Shown here: positions 30,601-41,489 of the stretch, in pieces
How the letters are laid out: the number at the start of each line of letters is the position of its first letter
Position numbering within the stretch: position 1 is the stretch's first letter
From: Incurvaria masculella
Lineage: Eukaryota; Arthropoda; Insecta; Lepidoptera; Incurvariidae
Direction of reading: 5' to 3'
Length of the DNA: 64,000 bases
NCBI GenBank assembly: GCA_946894095.1
Contig: OX335660.1
Location: 6,329,001 to 6,393,000 of the forward strand
The notes under the pieces: generated by a model
The model's database searches: none
What the model was told of the DNA's origin: nothing
What the model saw: the letters and a program-made list of their open reading frames with translations, nothing else
Program-made: the position numbers and the translations under genes

Positions 30601-30699
30601 ATGTCGATTTATTCTCTGGAGCTGTTATCTACTGCGGACCAGTGATTTTTAAAGACATCATTTACCTGTGAAAATCTAAGGTTTACCAGTTTAAAAACG

Positions 30700-30995
30700 A
30701 GCCAAGTGCAAGTCGGACTTGCACACGAAGGGTTCCGTACCATCTTACAGGGTTTACGACAAAACAATCACGTTGTTTGTATTAATTATATTTACCTTGT
30801 TGCAAAATAACCTATTTGTTGTTATAGCGGCAAAACAAATACAAACTCTGTGAAAATTTCAGCTGCCTACCTATTAAGGTTAACGAGATGCAGCCCTGTG
30901 ACAGGCGGACGGACGGACAGACGGATGGACGGACGAACAGCGGAGGCTTAGTAATAGGTTTTTCGTTGATACCCTTTGGGTACGGAACCCTAAAA
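30700..30995. mobile_element. 'GGTTCCGTACC' TIR element
   Basis: Left end 'gagccaagtgcaagtcgg…gggttccgtacc', right end 'gggtacggaaccctaaaa', with 'gtgacaggcggacggacgg' before the right end. Short inverted ends and a common lepidopteran repeat layout. Confidence 0.8.
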
Positions 30996-31390
30996 ACTAA
31001 AATTGCAAATAACATTTACGCATCGTTAAGTAAATTTGGGTCACTTAATGTATATTTGTTAGGGAAAAGCCACTGGGTGTAGGAAAGTAGTTGGGTAATA
31101 AAATTATGTAAATAGTCTGTCATTGTCGGCGAATTATTATTGTAGCGAGACAAACAGTATCAACCGTCGCATATTAAGTTACACTTTGCGGAAATTATAC
31201 ACAAGGGAATGTTACAGGTAACTTAAGAGCGACCCACATAATATTTTCCGCCGCAAATGTACGAAAATACCTAAGAGGAATTATTTTATTGATGGACTAA
31301 AATATGGCCGACGATTAGTTACGATTAGTCGCCTCAAGTGTTAAAGCCTATTTTTTTATTATGCACTAATTATAATTTGCATATGAACAC

Positions 31391-31801
31391 ATGTACATAT
31401 GTAATGCAGCTAGCCATGCCATGTTTGCATACCAGGAAAATAAACCTAGAAAATGCGAAAAGTACGTAGAGGCGAAGCACACCTGCTCTAATTTTTTTAT
31501 GCAAGCAGATACGGATGGCTTGGTTAAAAAAAAATTACCAGCCGAATACACCACGCTGTGTGGGTTCCGACACGTAAAAATAATACAGTTTGGCCCACAA
31601 AATAATATTTCATTAACAAATGTTGGATGTCTGGATAACTATTCTGCCCTCCTTATTGTAAAGGCGGTAACTACATTTTTTGGCCCATATATAGTTACTG
31701 CCCTATTTAATAAGGAGGACAGTATTATGAGCGTTGTAAAGAAAAAAGAAGTAACAGATTATTTGACAAGTTTTATTAAAACTTTTGTTATTATTATGTA
31801 A
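31391..31801 (+). CDS. hypothetical 136-aa ORF, doubtful
   Basis: The longest ORF in its neighbourhood, starting MYICNAASHAMFAYQ. Six Cys are scattered without a known pattern. No signal peptide, transmembrane segment or family motif is convincing. The 3' half contains a 32-bp-arm imperfect hairpin (31645-31725), which is more typical of a mobile element than of a gene. Flanks are very AT-rich. I doubt it is a gene. Confidence 0.2.
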   Translation: MYICNAASHAMFAYQENKPRKCEKYVEAKHTCSNFFMQADTDGLVKKKLPAEYTTLCGFRHVKIIQFGPQNNISLTNVGCLDNYSALLIVKAVTTFFGPYIVTALFNKEDSIMSVVKKKEVTDYLTSFIKTFVIIM

Positions 31802-33096
31802 AATAAACAATACCAATTTTAGACGACACCGTTTACCTATAATATACTTTCATTGGCTTACATCGTAATAAAAACATCTTTACACATAGATAAACTTGAA
31901 TATATTTAACTTTAACATTTTTGATTTTTTATGGGAATATGTAACACAGATTTATATTGTACAAACTAAACATTTGATATCAACTGCTAACCCCAGCCTT
32001 GGCAATGTACATATCAAATGCTTTTGTGTTCTCAAAAATATTTTTTGTGTTTTTCCGTGGGTACCGTTTTCATTGAATGACTTAGAAGGCAACTCCTAAT
32101 TACATGTAGAGTTCTTCTCTATATCTTTAAACAGTACTTAAGAATACATGTGTGTTTAGAAATAAAATGTATATATATGAAATGAAAAAAACGATTCGCG
32201 TACACATTTTTACATTTTCCATGCGTATAGAATTCAATGGCAACCAACCAAAGTTTTTAAAACTAAAATTAAATGCAAATAAAGCTTATTTATACCTGTT
32301 ACATAATAATTTAACTTATGCCACAACATTAGCTTTGAGGTTACGGTAAATATAAGATTATTTTAAAATATTATCATATCTTATGATTAAGGTGAATAGT
32401 TCACAATTCAATTTTTATGTTTTAACTCACACAATGAAGTAATGATGAAATTAAATTCAATTTCATTAAAAAATTAAAGGAATGACTTGAAATAAATGGG
32501 TAAGCTGATTTGGGGATGCAACCGCAATTTTAATCAATTTTAATTGACATCGATAAATGTTCATTTTAAACAGAAGTATACGGTATAACACTTTTTAGAT
32601 TTCGGCAGTCGTTGAACATCTTTGAAAACGCTCAACACTTTTCTGAGATCAGCTCGAAACTTCGGAGAAAGTCTCCTCCCGTCGTGTGAGAAGCCGTGAG
32701 TTTTTTTAAACAGAAGAAAGCTCAAAAATCTTCCCAATCTTTATTCTCTCATCCTGCACTTCTGCTCTTCGCCAGCCCACTCGGCACCAGCGCCGTCCGC
32801 TTACAGGCAGTCGAATCCGTTGGTGTTCATTTACATTGATTTTATTCATTAATTCGTACGCTTACTGCGGTTACATTCTACATAACATAGAAAACTATCA
32901 ATCAAAAAATCAAACTTTAGTTAAATATGTTCTATTTATGAATCAGTCACTTATTTAGTTAAATGAGGTAATTAATGAGACGAAGTCAAGCATTTTCAAA
33001 TACATTTTTGGTTAATTCGATTACATAAACAGATATTTCATTTATTCTTTCGTTTCGGATTTAGTGGCAAGTATGTAAGAAAACTTGTAAATACTT
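31802..33096. other. AT-rich stretch, no gene recognised
   Basis: Nothing recognisable except short AT-rich ORFs (31896-32099, 32152-32349) lacking motifs. A GC-richer patch at 32580-32830 shows no clear exon. Confidence 0.4.
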
Positions 33097-33190
33097 ACTC
33101 CGTAAATAGTTTCATAAACTAATATCAGCTCACTGCAATCACAGTAGTAATAATCAAAACAATATTTAATTCTAGAATATCAGTTACGTA
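33097..33190. repeat. duplicated 3' flank of the neuropeptide gene
   Basis: Matches 34480-34570: 'aatatcagctcactgcaat', 'aacaatatttaattctaga', 'atatcagtt'. Together with the array at 33745-34444 it shows that exon 2 plus its downstream flank was duplicated in tandem. Confidence 0.8.
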
Positions 33191-33194
33191 TAAT

Positions 33195-33744
33195 AGACTA
33201 GGAGGTCGCGACAAAAATGGTAACGATAACGTAAATGGCTGAAACTGGGTTCACGGGATAAAGTACAACCCTCTGAAGCTAAATGTGTCAGTCTGCCTGT
33301 TCCAAGTGGTTGCGTTACGTAGATAAGGCGCCTGAAAAAGTAGTTATGGTGACAAAAATTACATATGATAAGGTAAATGGATGAAAATGACGAAGCATGA
33401 AAGTATCAATACGTACTTACCTAGCAATACAAAAACTGAACAAATCTTTGGTTGAATTTAGTAGTTATAGGCGATTTAGGTTACAGATATAACTTAAGGT
33501 ATATTTGAGTATTTATTTAAGTAACCGGCTGGTTATTATTGTATAATTAATAGGTATTAATGTTTCCAGAAAATCAGTATATTCATCAGCAGGTACATAC
33601 CAGCATCTATTTTATATAGCCAATCTAGAACACGCAGCCACTTGGCACGGAGAGACCGACATATTTATCATCACAGTGTTGGTCTCTAACATGTGAACCC
33701 AGATTCAGCCATTTACCTTATCGTGACCAAAAATGTCATGACCT
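33195..33744. mobile_element. foldback MITE (family A), shorter copy
   Basis: Second copy of the element at 25626-26379, with the same inverted ends and internal 'caaccctctgaagctaaa'. It is inserted between the duplicated neuropeptide exon and its duplicated flank, with ~150 bp of the host missing compared with the parental copy. The last ~17 codons of the adjacent ORF are read from this MITE. Confidence 0.8.
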
Positions 33745-34444
33745 CCCGGAATATAACGCAAATATGAGTCATTCCTCTCCGGCTGTTGGTAGATCACGAG
33801 AATCTCCCATTTGACTTCGAAGTCGGGGAAAGCGGAGCGGCCGAGCCTCAGGAAGTTGTTCCGCCGGCTTAGCCGGACGAAGTTGTCACTCCGGCCTAGC
33901 AGGGCGAAGTGGTTGTTCCTCCGGCCTAGCCGAACGAAGTTGTTGTCCCTCCAGCTTAGCCGGACGAAGTTGTCACTCCGGCCTAGCAGGGCGAAGTGGT
34001 TGTCCCTCCGGCCTAGCCGAACGAAGTTGTTGTCCCTCCAGCTTAGCCGGACGAAGTTGTCACTCCGGCCTAGCAGGGCGAAGTGGTTGTCCCTCCGGCC
34101 TAGCCGAACGAAGGTGTTGTCCCTCCAGCTTAGCCGGACGAAGTTGTCACTCCGGCCTAGCAGGGCGAAGTGGTTGTCCCTCCGGCCTAGCCGAACGAAG
34201 TTGTTGTCCCTCCAGCTTAGCCGGACGAAGTTGTCACTCCGGCCTAGCAGGGCGAAGTGGTTGTCCCTCCGGCCTAGCCGAACGAAGTTGTTGTCCCTCC
34301 AGCTTAGCCGGACGAAGTTGTCACTCCGGCCTAGCAGGGCGAAGTGGTTGTCCCTCCGGCCTAGCCGAACGAAGTTGTTGTCCCTCCAGCTTAGCCGGAC
34401 GAAGTTGTCACTCCGGCCTAGCAGGGCGAAGTTGTTGGCGCGGC
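33745..34444 (-). pseudogene. duplicated neuropeptide exon expanded into 87-bp peptide array
   Basis: Homologous to 34715-34965 on the same strand: starts at 'KRRANNF' and ends 'NNFLRLGRSAFPDFEVKWEILV…QQPERNDSYLR', as in the parent ('FPDFEVNGEILV…QPERKKDSHLR'). Between them about 6.5 copies of a 29-residue unit: 'SDNFVRLSW', 'RDNNFVRLGR', 'RDNHFALLGR'. Period is exactly 87 bp (markers at 33887, 33974, 34061, 34148, 34235, 34322, 34409). Only one peptide per unit keeps a clean FVRL-GRR amidation/cleavage site; the others have lost it (FVRLSWR, FALLGR). The frame is open through all units. No start, signal peptide or convincing acceptor is present. Confidence 0.85.
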
Positions 34445-34612
34445 GCTTCGAGGTATTTTGAGGAAACTTAAAACAACTTCGCAAACAGTTGAATAAACAA
34501 ATATCAGCTCATTGCAATTAAAGTAATAATAAAGAAAACAATATTTAATTTTAGAATATCAGTTGCGAACAACAGTGGTGTGGTTTAGAACAGAAAGTAA
34601 ATTCTTCGAAAT

Positions 34613-36062
34613 TCATTCAGCGCATTCGGGGCAAACTTCTAGGGACCTCTTCTTTCTGCTTTCCTCGTCCTGTTCTTCCTCCACGAGCCCGTTGCCGTCC
34701 ATGTCTCCCCTCCCGAGGCGCAAATGCGAGTCCTTCTTCCTCTCCGGCTGGTGGTGGGTCACGAGAATCTCCCCGTTGACTTCGAAGTCGGGGAACAGCT
34801 CGGCGGAGCGGCCGAGCCGCAGGAAGTTGCTGTCCCTCCGGCCCAGTCTCAGGAAGTTGTTCTCCCTCCGGCCCAGCCGCAGGAAGTTGTTGTCCCTGCG
34901 GCCCAGCCGGACGAAGTTGTTGTCCCTCCGGCCCAGCCGGACGAAGTTGTTGGCGCGGCGCTTCTCGGCGCCGCCGTCGTCCTCGTAGCGCGCGAGCAGC
35001 TCGACGAGGTCGTCGCGGCTGAGCCGCAGCGGCGAGCGCCCGAAGCGGAGGTAGCTGTCGCTGCGGCCGAGCCTGATGACGTTGTCCTGGCGCGCGCGCG
35101 TGAAGCGGCTGTGCTTGCTCTCGCCGGCTGGCTCCTCCTCGTCTAAGGACATCTCGGGGTCGGAGCGGCCGAACCTGGGACAAACGAAAGTTGTTTAATA
35201 CATAAATATACTTTTTCGTACTCGTCGCGTATTCCACGGAATGTGATATGTATGTACATATATATAATCGACCGTGAAGCAAAGACACATTAATTAAAGA
35301 AAGATACCTGTAAAAAAAGAGCTAGCGTCTGAAACCAAATATGATTTTGGTGACGACGGCAATATGTTTTAATGTTCAATCTTTGCAGTCGAGGTCCGTA
35401 ACGCAAGTATAGCGTTAAATCAATGTTTGTACTCGTGGTATAATCTGTCTAGGAGGCATTGATTACGGGAAGAGGGACTGTAGGAGAATCCCAAATTATG
35501 GGTATTCGGCAGGTGGTGAAATTGGTTAGACGCAATACCCGCGAATGGTATGTTTTGCTGGTTCGGGTCCAGCCTTGCAGTATACTCGTAAAGTAGTTAT
35601 TTTTACAGGGATCTTAATTTAATTAATGTGTCCTTGCTTCACGGTCGATTATACTTACATACATGTCACATTCCTTTTAATACGATTTGCTTGAAACGAG
35701 CTAATTTCGCAGCTTAGTGGCACAGGAACATGCCTTTCATGCCAGTTCATGCACCACTTTCTTTCTCTTTCTGTGGTGTCTATGTGGTGCTAGGGTAAGC
35801 TACCATCGCATTGGATGAAAATATGTTAGAAACGGCAATGAAAAATAGTCCGTGTTATCCATCCAGTTCTATTTAGCCGTGCTCATGAAAGGCAGGTCCA
35901 GCCATGGCACCTAATTTACTAAAACCAAAGCCCCACGTACCTGATGAAGGTGCGGTCGGTGGCGCTGCGGCGGCGAGCGGCAAGGTCCTGCGCGGGCGCC
36001 GCGCCGCCCAACGCGATCCACGCCGCCGCGAGCGCCGCCGCCACGCACCACCACCGCGCCAT
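34613..36062 (-). CDS. RFamide/RLamide neuropeptide precursor, two exons, 227 aa
   Basis: Exon 1 (35941-36062) encodes a signal peptide: MARWWC then an Ala/Leu/Val/Trp-rich core to 'GGAAPAQD', followed by 'RRRSATDRTFI'; donor AG|GTACGTG. Exon 2 (34613-35174) has acceptor TTTGTCCCAG|G. The junction completes 'TFIRFGR'. Predicted amidated peptides: …RTFIRF, QDNVIRL, SDSYLRF, ANNFVRL, DNNFVRL, DNNFLRL, ENNFLRL, DSNFLRL and …DSHLRL, each followed by GR or GRR. An acidic spacer and a C-terminal 'SLEVCPECAE' follow. The Gly before Arg supplies the amide. The precursor is secreted and processed by prohormone convertases. It is FMRFamide-like in part, but the run of -FLRL/-FVRL peptides does not match a lepidopteran precursor I can name. 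Confidence 0.85.
35229..35685. mobile_element. TIR element in the neuropeptide intron
   Basis: Arms of ~88 bp are inverted: 'ggaatgtgatatgtatgta…aatcgaccgtgaagcaa…gacacattaattaa' is mirrored by 'ttaattaatgtgtccttgc…gaccgtgaagc…catgtcacattcc' read in reverse. It lies wholly in the intron between the two precursor exons. Its centre carries a tRNA-like sequence. Confidence 0.8.
35512..35585 (+). ncRNA. tRNA-like sequence, probably not functional
   Basis: T arm GCTGG-TTCGGGT-CCAGC is perfect. Anticodon arm ATACC-CGCGAAT-GGTAT is perfect with a 7-nt loop. The 5' part 'aggtggtgaaattggttagac' resembles a tRNA D region. The D stem does not form well, position 33 is G rather than U, and the acceptor stem has only ~5 pairs. 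I read it as a tRNA-derived relic inside the MITE. Confidence 0.4.
35690..35915 (+). repeat. SINE, diverged and internally deleted
   Basis: The head 'gagctaatttcgcagcttagtggcaca' is recognisable. Body blocks are 'catcgcattggatgaaaa', 'tccatccagtt', 'tagccgtgctcatgaaagg'. It ends in the neuropeptide intron about 25 bp before exon 1's donor. Confidence 0.7.
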
Positions 36063-36239
36063 TGCGCCGCTGCGGACAAAACGGACGACTTTGTGGTTTT
36101 TTTATGTTAAGAGCGGCATATGGCGCACGCCAGGACCTCAGAAAAAAGACTCCCGACTACGCCCATGGGCTTTCGGGCTTTCACAGGGGCTGCGAAAACC
36201 AGGTGCTTCTTCACACCATGTTTGAAGGACCCCAGGTCG

Positions 36240-38665
36240 TATGAAATTGTTTATTTTAATAAATTAATTAGTACATAACTGTTATTACACACAGTTAAAA
36301 AAACAGTTAAATGATACAGTAATATTTCATGTTAAACTGTTTTCACTCAGTTAGGCCGGGTTGCACGTACCGTCGTGCACGTCAACATCACCGTCAACGT
36401 ATGATTAAAGACTGATCAGTCAAATTTGCGTTGCACGAAACTTAAACATTACTTTGATCGCTGATGTTAACACCTAATTGTAATCACTCCCGACCCATTG
36501 ATCACCGTCAAAATCACGATCAAGTAATAATTAAAAGTGTAAAAAGTCCCTATTTTTACATTTTTGCAGTCTTATTGGACAATACAATGGTACCAACCTG
36601 AACGGACTTATTATTATACATCATAATATTATATATAGTATATATGTATTGTTATCTTTGTTACAAGTAATTAAAATAATTTATATATATTTGTCATGAA
36701 CTGTTGCAAATGGCATGATTCTGGATTTTCGTACATTTATTCGTGTTTTTATCATTTTATCAATGGTAATACTATCGATGTAAAAAGTTAAACTAACTTA
36801 AACTAGGTGAACGTTCAAAAAAAACACCATCGAAATTTCTGGTTTAGTTTTTGTGTCAAATCTTTGGTCATGGATGTGAATATTGAACAGGCGAATGAGA
36901 AAATATGACAAATCCGAGTGCAGTTTGTATTATTAAAATAAAAATGGTTATAAATAAATAAATACACAATATGGTTCGACCATGATATGTAAACATTTTC
37001 CATTCAATAGTTATAACGAATGTAGCAACGCATTATCCTTTAAACATGCTCAAAAATCGAATAAAGATTATATAAAATTTAAAAAAATATGTAATGATAA
37101 TTAGACCGCAATCAGTGAGCAGTAGAATGTAATCAGATAACAATTCCGAGTGCAACGATAGATAAATGTTAAATAATGGTTTTTCTATTTGCTACTTATA
37201 CTTAAAGACATGCAGCGTTGTTTATTCCAGATGAACGAATTCTCTTTGCGCGGTTTAAAAACACATACTTAACAGAGCCATTAGGGAGGACATCAAATAC
37301 TATTTAAGAACCAGTAAAATACGCTCCATTAGAATACATTATACCAAAAGGTTTGGTAAATACAACTATACAACTTGATTTATGACTCATGTCCTTATAT
37401 AGACCTAGAGCTTTCACGGTAAAGTTACATCATCGACAACACATTCGGTTAAGAAAGCAGAGTGATAAGGCAGTGAATCTACGCGAATCTATTCTATTTT
37501 ATTTATAAATATTATAAATGATTGCACCCAGGAAACAATTATTTCAATCTTTTTCTTAGAAATTTGCATAAAATTCATCAAAAATATAAAGGATGAACTA
37601 TTTTGCTCCAATGATGTTGAAATTAAACTTTCTTCTTACTAGTTCATCTAATCCGCGAATCCGTCTGTGACGTAACTTAGTGTAGTTCGAATACCAAAAG
37701 TTTAAACAAATTACATGAGATAATACATCAATAAGGCACTTTTGACACTTATTCGCATACGAATGCTAAAACTATACCTTAAATATGTCTGACTTAATAA
37801 ACTAGGTACTTTACAGAAACCACATTGAACTGATGACTTAAACTGAATGGGCATCCTCGCCCATGTCTCAAGGATCAGGCCGAGATTTTATCCCGAGAGT
37901 CATCCGTCAGCCTGACTATCTATCTGCGTTTTCCGCTAAATATCATCCAAATAATTCGTGCCGTGAACGAAGAAACAGATATTTTTTTGTATTTTCAAAG
38001 CATACCGTATTGAAATTAAAGATCTCTTAGTTATTTCTCATTTGCTTACATTAATAAGCGATTTTTTTGCTTTTTTAAAATAAAAATAACAATGAAATTC
38101 TTTCATTTATGTGTGATGGTTTTTTATTCATTTTAGATTATGCAAATTTTAAAATAAAATTAACCATTTACAATTTACCGGCTTTCTCTGCAACCACTAC
38201 GACTGTTGAAGAAAACTGTAGTTTATTTTAAAGCTGATACTTTAATTAAAGAGTTTTAGAAGAAATAAGATTCGTAATTTATTCTTTGTGATTAGTAATA
38301 GTTTAATAACCGCTTTTGGACTTTAAAATTCAGCAATTAAATGAGAAGTGAAAATTGTTATGCCGTCTCGGGTCAAAAGGAGAAATCTGTTTTTTTTTCC
38401 GATGTTTCTCGATAAAGCTCGAGGCTTCTCCGCTAAAGATTAGCTCCACGGCCACGTAGGCTCGCCACTTCGCATTCAAACACTTGTCGCCTTCGATCTG
38501 CCTTACACTGAATCGAATAAAAGAAACGATTTGTAAAACTACCCGCCATTCAGACACGTGCCACGCTCTTCCCACTTGCATGCTTATTTTTATATTCCCT
38601 CAGCGTTTTCTCTGTAGTGCGTATGCAAATTCACAAGTAAATATATTAGTTACAGTAAGGTCACC
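36240..38665. other. AT-rich stretch, no gene recognised
   Basis: 36280-36365 is a fragment of the foldback arm seen at 49655-49730 ('acacagttaaaaaaacagttaa', 'atgatacagtaa'). A minus-strand ORF at 38330-38581 (83 codons, 'GDKCLNAKWRAYVAVELIFSG') is slightly GC-richer but has no recognised family or splice sites. The remainder shows nothing. Confidence 0.4.
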
Positions 38666-38669
38666 TTAA

Positions 38670-38865
38670 GACTAGGTGGTAGGGTTAAACTCGCCCGGTT
38701 TGGTACCACAGCATTGAATGAAACTATGGTTGAAACGGCAACGTGTTTTCCATACAGTTCAGTGTAGCCGTGCTCATCCAGGGAAGGTCCCGTTGTGACA
38801 CCTTATTCCTTCGGGAATGTGGTGTGCTGGGTCATGTAGGTGGTTGTGGTGTATTAGCCATTAAA
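38670..38865 (+). repeat. SINE, partial
   Basis: Body and tail only: 'actaggtggtagggttaa', 'gtagccgtgctcatcc', 'ttccttcgggaatgtggtg'. Confidence 0.75.
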
Positions 38866-39626
38866 GGTTTTTCTAAAGTCATTAATCCATTTAATACATG
38901 CAATATCTTTTACACGTTTTGATAACCTTATTTTTTATATCATTTCAACTTATTCAGAACAAACCCATTATTAATTTTATTGTCACGAAATTCTAATATT
39001 GTTTTGTGTTAATATAAGTGTTTCCTGTACACCTACCATTGTTCTTTGTAATAATGTTTCCATTTATTTTTTAGTAACTGGTAATCGTAGCGACTAATAA
39101 ACTATACTAAAGTCTGAAATTGCCAGCACCATATAATAGGAAATTATGAAAAGTAAATACACATATCTAGATAATTTTACACGTGTTTAATTATGAATTC
39201 ATTTGGATTAAACATCACAAAACTTCTAAATGTTATTAAATCAACTTAAAAGGCTCTCATAACTTTTATATATAACATAATATTAATATTTCAACTGCAT
39301 AAATACTTCCAAAACGGCGAAATAAAACCGAATCGTTTGCTAAATGCTGGACTTTGGTAACCCTAGCATACAAAAACCAAAAAGTAATACCATCGTCGGC
39401 TTTCAAAAGAAATTTAGAAATGACTAATGCGAGAATACGATGCATATATTCTATACATTTAAGAATTATTTGCCCATACGGAGTCGCTGCCGTAAATTAA
39501 GTAAATTCCAGATTTTGTTGAAATAAAAGTATCATTTAAAATGCACACAAATACGTTGCATGATGGATATGATCCCTACCATCAGGCTTCCTCCGGGAAG
39601 AATAAGGAAGATATATCGAAGCTTAC

Positions 39627-39799
39627 CTCAGGCAATGAATCTCGCAACCTGTGAATATTACAGAATTCTCCCCGTTCGTACCGCGCTATCAAATGTGATA
39701 TACTGGTATCTAAAACGATTTCGTAAATGAAAAAACTCCTCCCTTCTTCGTTGTGGTAAAAGGTTAATTCTCTACCTTTGTTGAGACACACCGTCGTGG
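39627..39799 (-). CDS. putative internal exon, unknown protein
   Basis: A possible 173-nt exon with a good donor (CCTGAG|GTAAGC at 39626) and a weak acceptor (GTCATAG|CC at 39800). Its frame has 57 codons, starting 'TTVCLNKGRELTFYHNEEG', with 'HLIARYERGEFCNIH' before 'RLRDSLPE'. It ends in phase 0. No family is recognised. Its 5' edge is the last unit of the 109-bp tandem array, the same arrangement as the TRPC exon at 18966. It might belong upstream in the TRPC gene (phases 0/0 agree), but nothing proves that. Confidence 0.3.
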
Positions 39800-41360
39800 C
39801 TATGACCCTTGTAGTCAAGTCAGTGGATCAAAATGAACATCAAGCAGCAATGATGCACGGGTAAGCTTGAAACGGCTCTCTACCTTTGCTCAGACACACC
39901 ATGTCACGGCTGTGACCTTGTAGTTACGTCAGTGGATCAAAATGAACATCAAGCAGCAATGATGCACGGGTAAGCCCGAAACGGCTCTCTACCTTTGCTC
40001 AGACACACCATATCACGGCTGTGACCTTGTAGTTACGTCAGTGGATCAAAATGAACATCAAGCAGCAATGATGCACGGGTAAGCCTGAAACGGCTCTCTA
40101 CCTTTGCTCAGACACACCATATCACGGCTGTGACCTTGTAGTTACGTCAGTGGATCAAAATGAACATCAAGCAGCAATGATGCACGGGTAAGCCCCAAAC
40201 GGCTCTCTATCTTTGCTCAGACACACCATATCACTGCTGTGACCTTGTAGTTACGTCAGTGGATCAAAATGAACATCAAGCAGCAATGATGCACGGGTAA
40301 GCCCGAAACGGCTCTCTACCTTTGCTCAGACACACCATATCACGGCTGTGACCTTGTAGTTACGTCAGTGGATCAAAATGAACATCAAGCAGCAATGATG
40401 CAGGGTAAGCTTGAAACGGGTCTCTACCTTTGCTCAGACACTCCATATCACGGCTGTGACCTTGAAGTTACGTCAGTGGATCAAAATGAACATCAAGCAG
40501 CAATTATGCACGGGTAAGCCCGAAACGGCTCTCTACCTTTGCTCAGACACACCATATCACGGCTGTGACCTTGTAGTTACGTCAGTGGATCAAAATGAAC
40601 ATCAAGCAGCAATGATGCACGGGTAAGCCTGAAACGGCTTTCTACCTTTGCTCAGACACACCATGTCACGGCTGTGACCTGGTAGTTACGTCAGTGGATC
40701 AAAATGAACATCAAGCAGCAATGATGCACGGGTAAGCCCGAAACGGCTCTCTACCTTTGCTCAGACACACCATATCACGGCTGTGACCTTGTAGTTACGT
40801 CAGTGGATCAAAATGAACATCAAGCAGCAATGATGCACGGGTAAGCCTGAAACGGCTCTCTACCTTTGCTCAGACACACCATATCACGGCTGTGACCTTG
40901 TAGTTACGTCAGTGGATCAAAATGAACATCAAGCAGCAATGATGCACGGGTAAGCCCCAAACGGCTCTCTATCTTTGCTCAGACACACCATATCACTGCT
41001 GTGACCTTGTAGTTACGTCAGTGGATCAAAATGAACATCAAGCAGCAATGATGCACGGGTAAGCCCCAAACGGCTCTCTACCTTTGCTCAGACACACCAT
41101 ATCACTGCTGTGACCTTGTAGTTACGTCAGTGGATCAAAATGAACATCAAGCAGCAATGATGCAGGGTAAGCTTGAAACGGGTCTCTACCTTTGTTCAGA
41201 CACACCATATCACGGCTGTGACCTTGTAGTTACGTCAGTGGATCAAAATGAACATCAAGCAGCAATGATGCAGGGTAAACCTGAAACGGCTCTCTACCTT
41301 TGCTCAGACAGAACTTCATGGCTATGACCCTATTAGTTAAGTCAGTGGATCAAAATGAAC
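39770..41360. repeat. 109-bp tandem array, about 15 copies
   Basis: Unit marker 'gtcagtggatcaaaatgaac' recurs at 39819, 39928, 40037, 40146, 40255, 40364 and onward to ~41341. Most units are 109 bp; a few are 108 (shorter 'gcagggtaag'). Variants are shared between distant units (for example 'gtaagccccaaacgg' at ~40190, 40950 and 41060), implying block duplication or conversion. ORFs at 40411-40626 and 41130-41327 are array by-products. Confidence 0.95.
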
Positions 41361-41489
41361 CTCAAGCCTCGGTAGTTCAGTGGCGTGACGCCTTGCGATT
41401 CGATAAGCTTGGTGAAGCACCTCTGAGCGCGGTTAAGTTCTGGATGGGTGACCATTTTTAACCGCTGAGGCTGGCCGTTGTTCGGCTTC

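Noticed and set aside
33811..34461. 216-codon plus-strand ORF over the neuropeptide array
   Set aside because: The 87-bp period keeps all frames open by repetition; the minus strand matches the neuropeptide exon, the plus strand is a low-complexity shadow.
34617..35288. 223-codon minus ORF in another frame over neuropeptide exon 2
   Set aside because: Pro/Arg/Ala-rich shadow of GC-rich coding DNA; the other minus frame has the peptide motifs and matching splice sites.
39770..41360. CRISPR-like array of regular repeats
   Set aside because: Units are contiguous 109-bp tandem repeats without unique spacers, in a eukaryotic genome.
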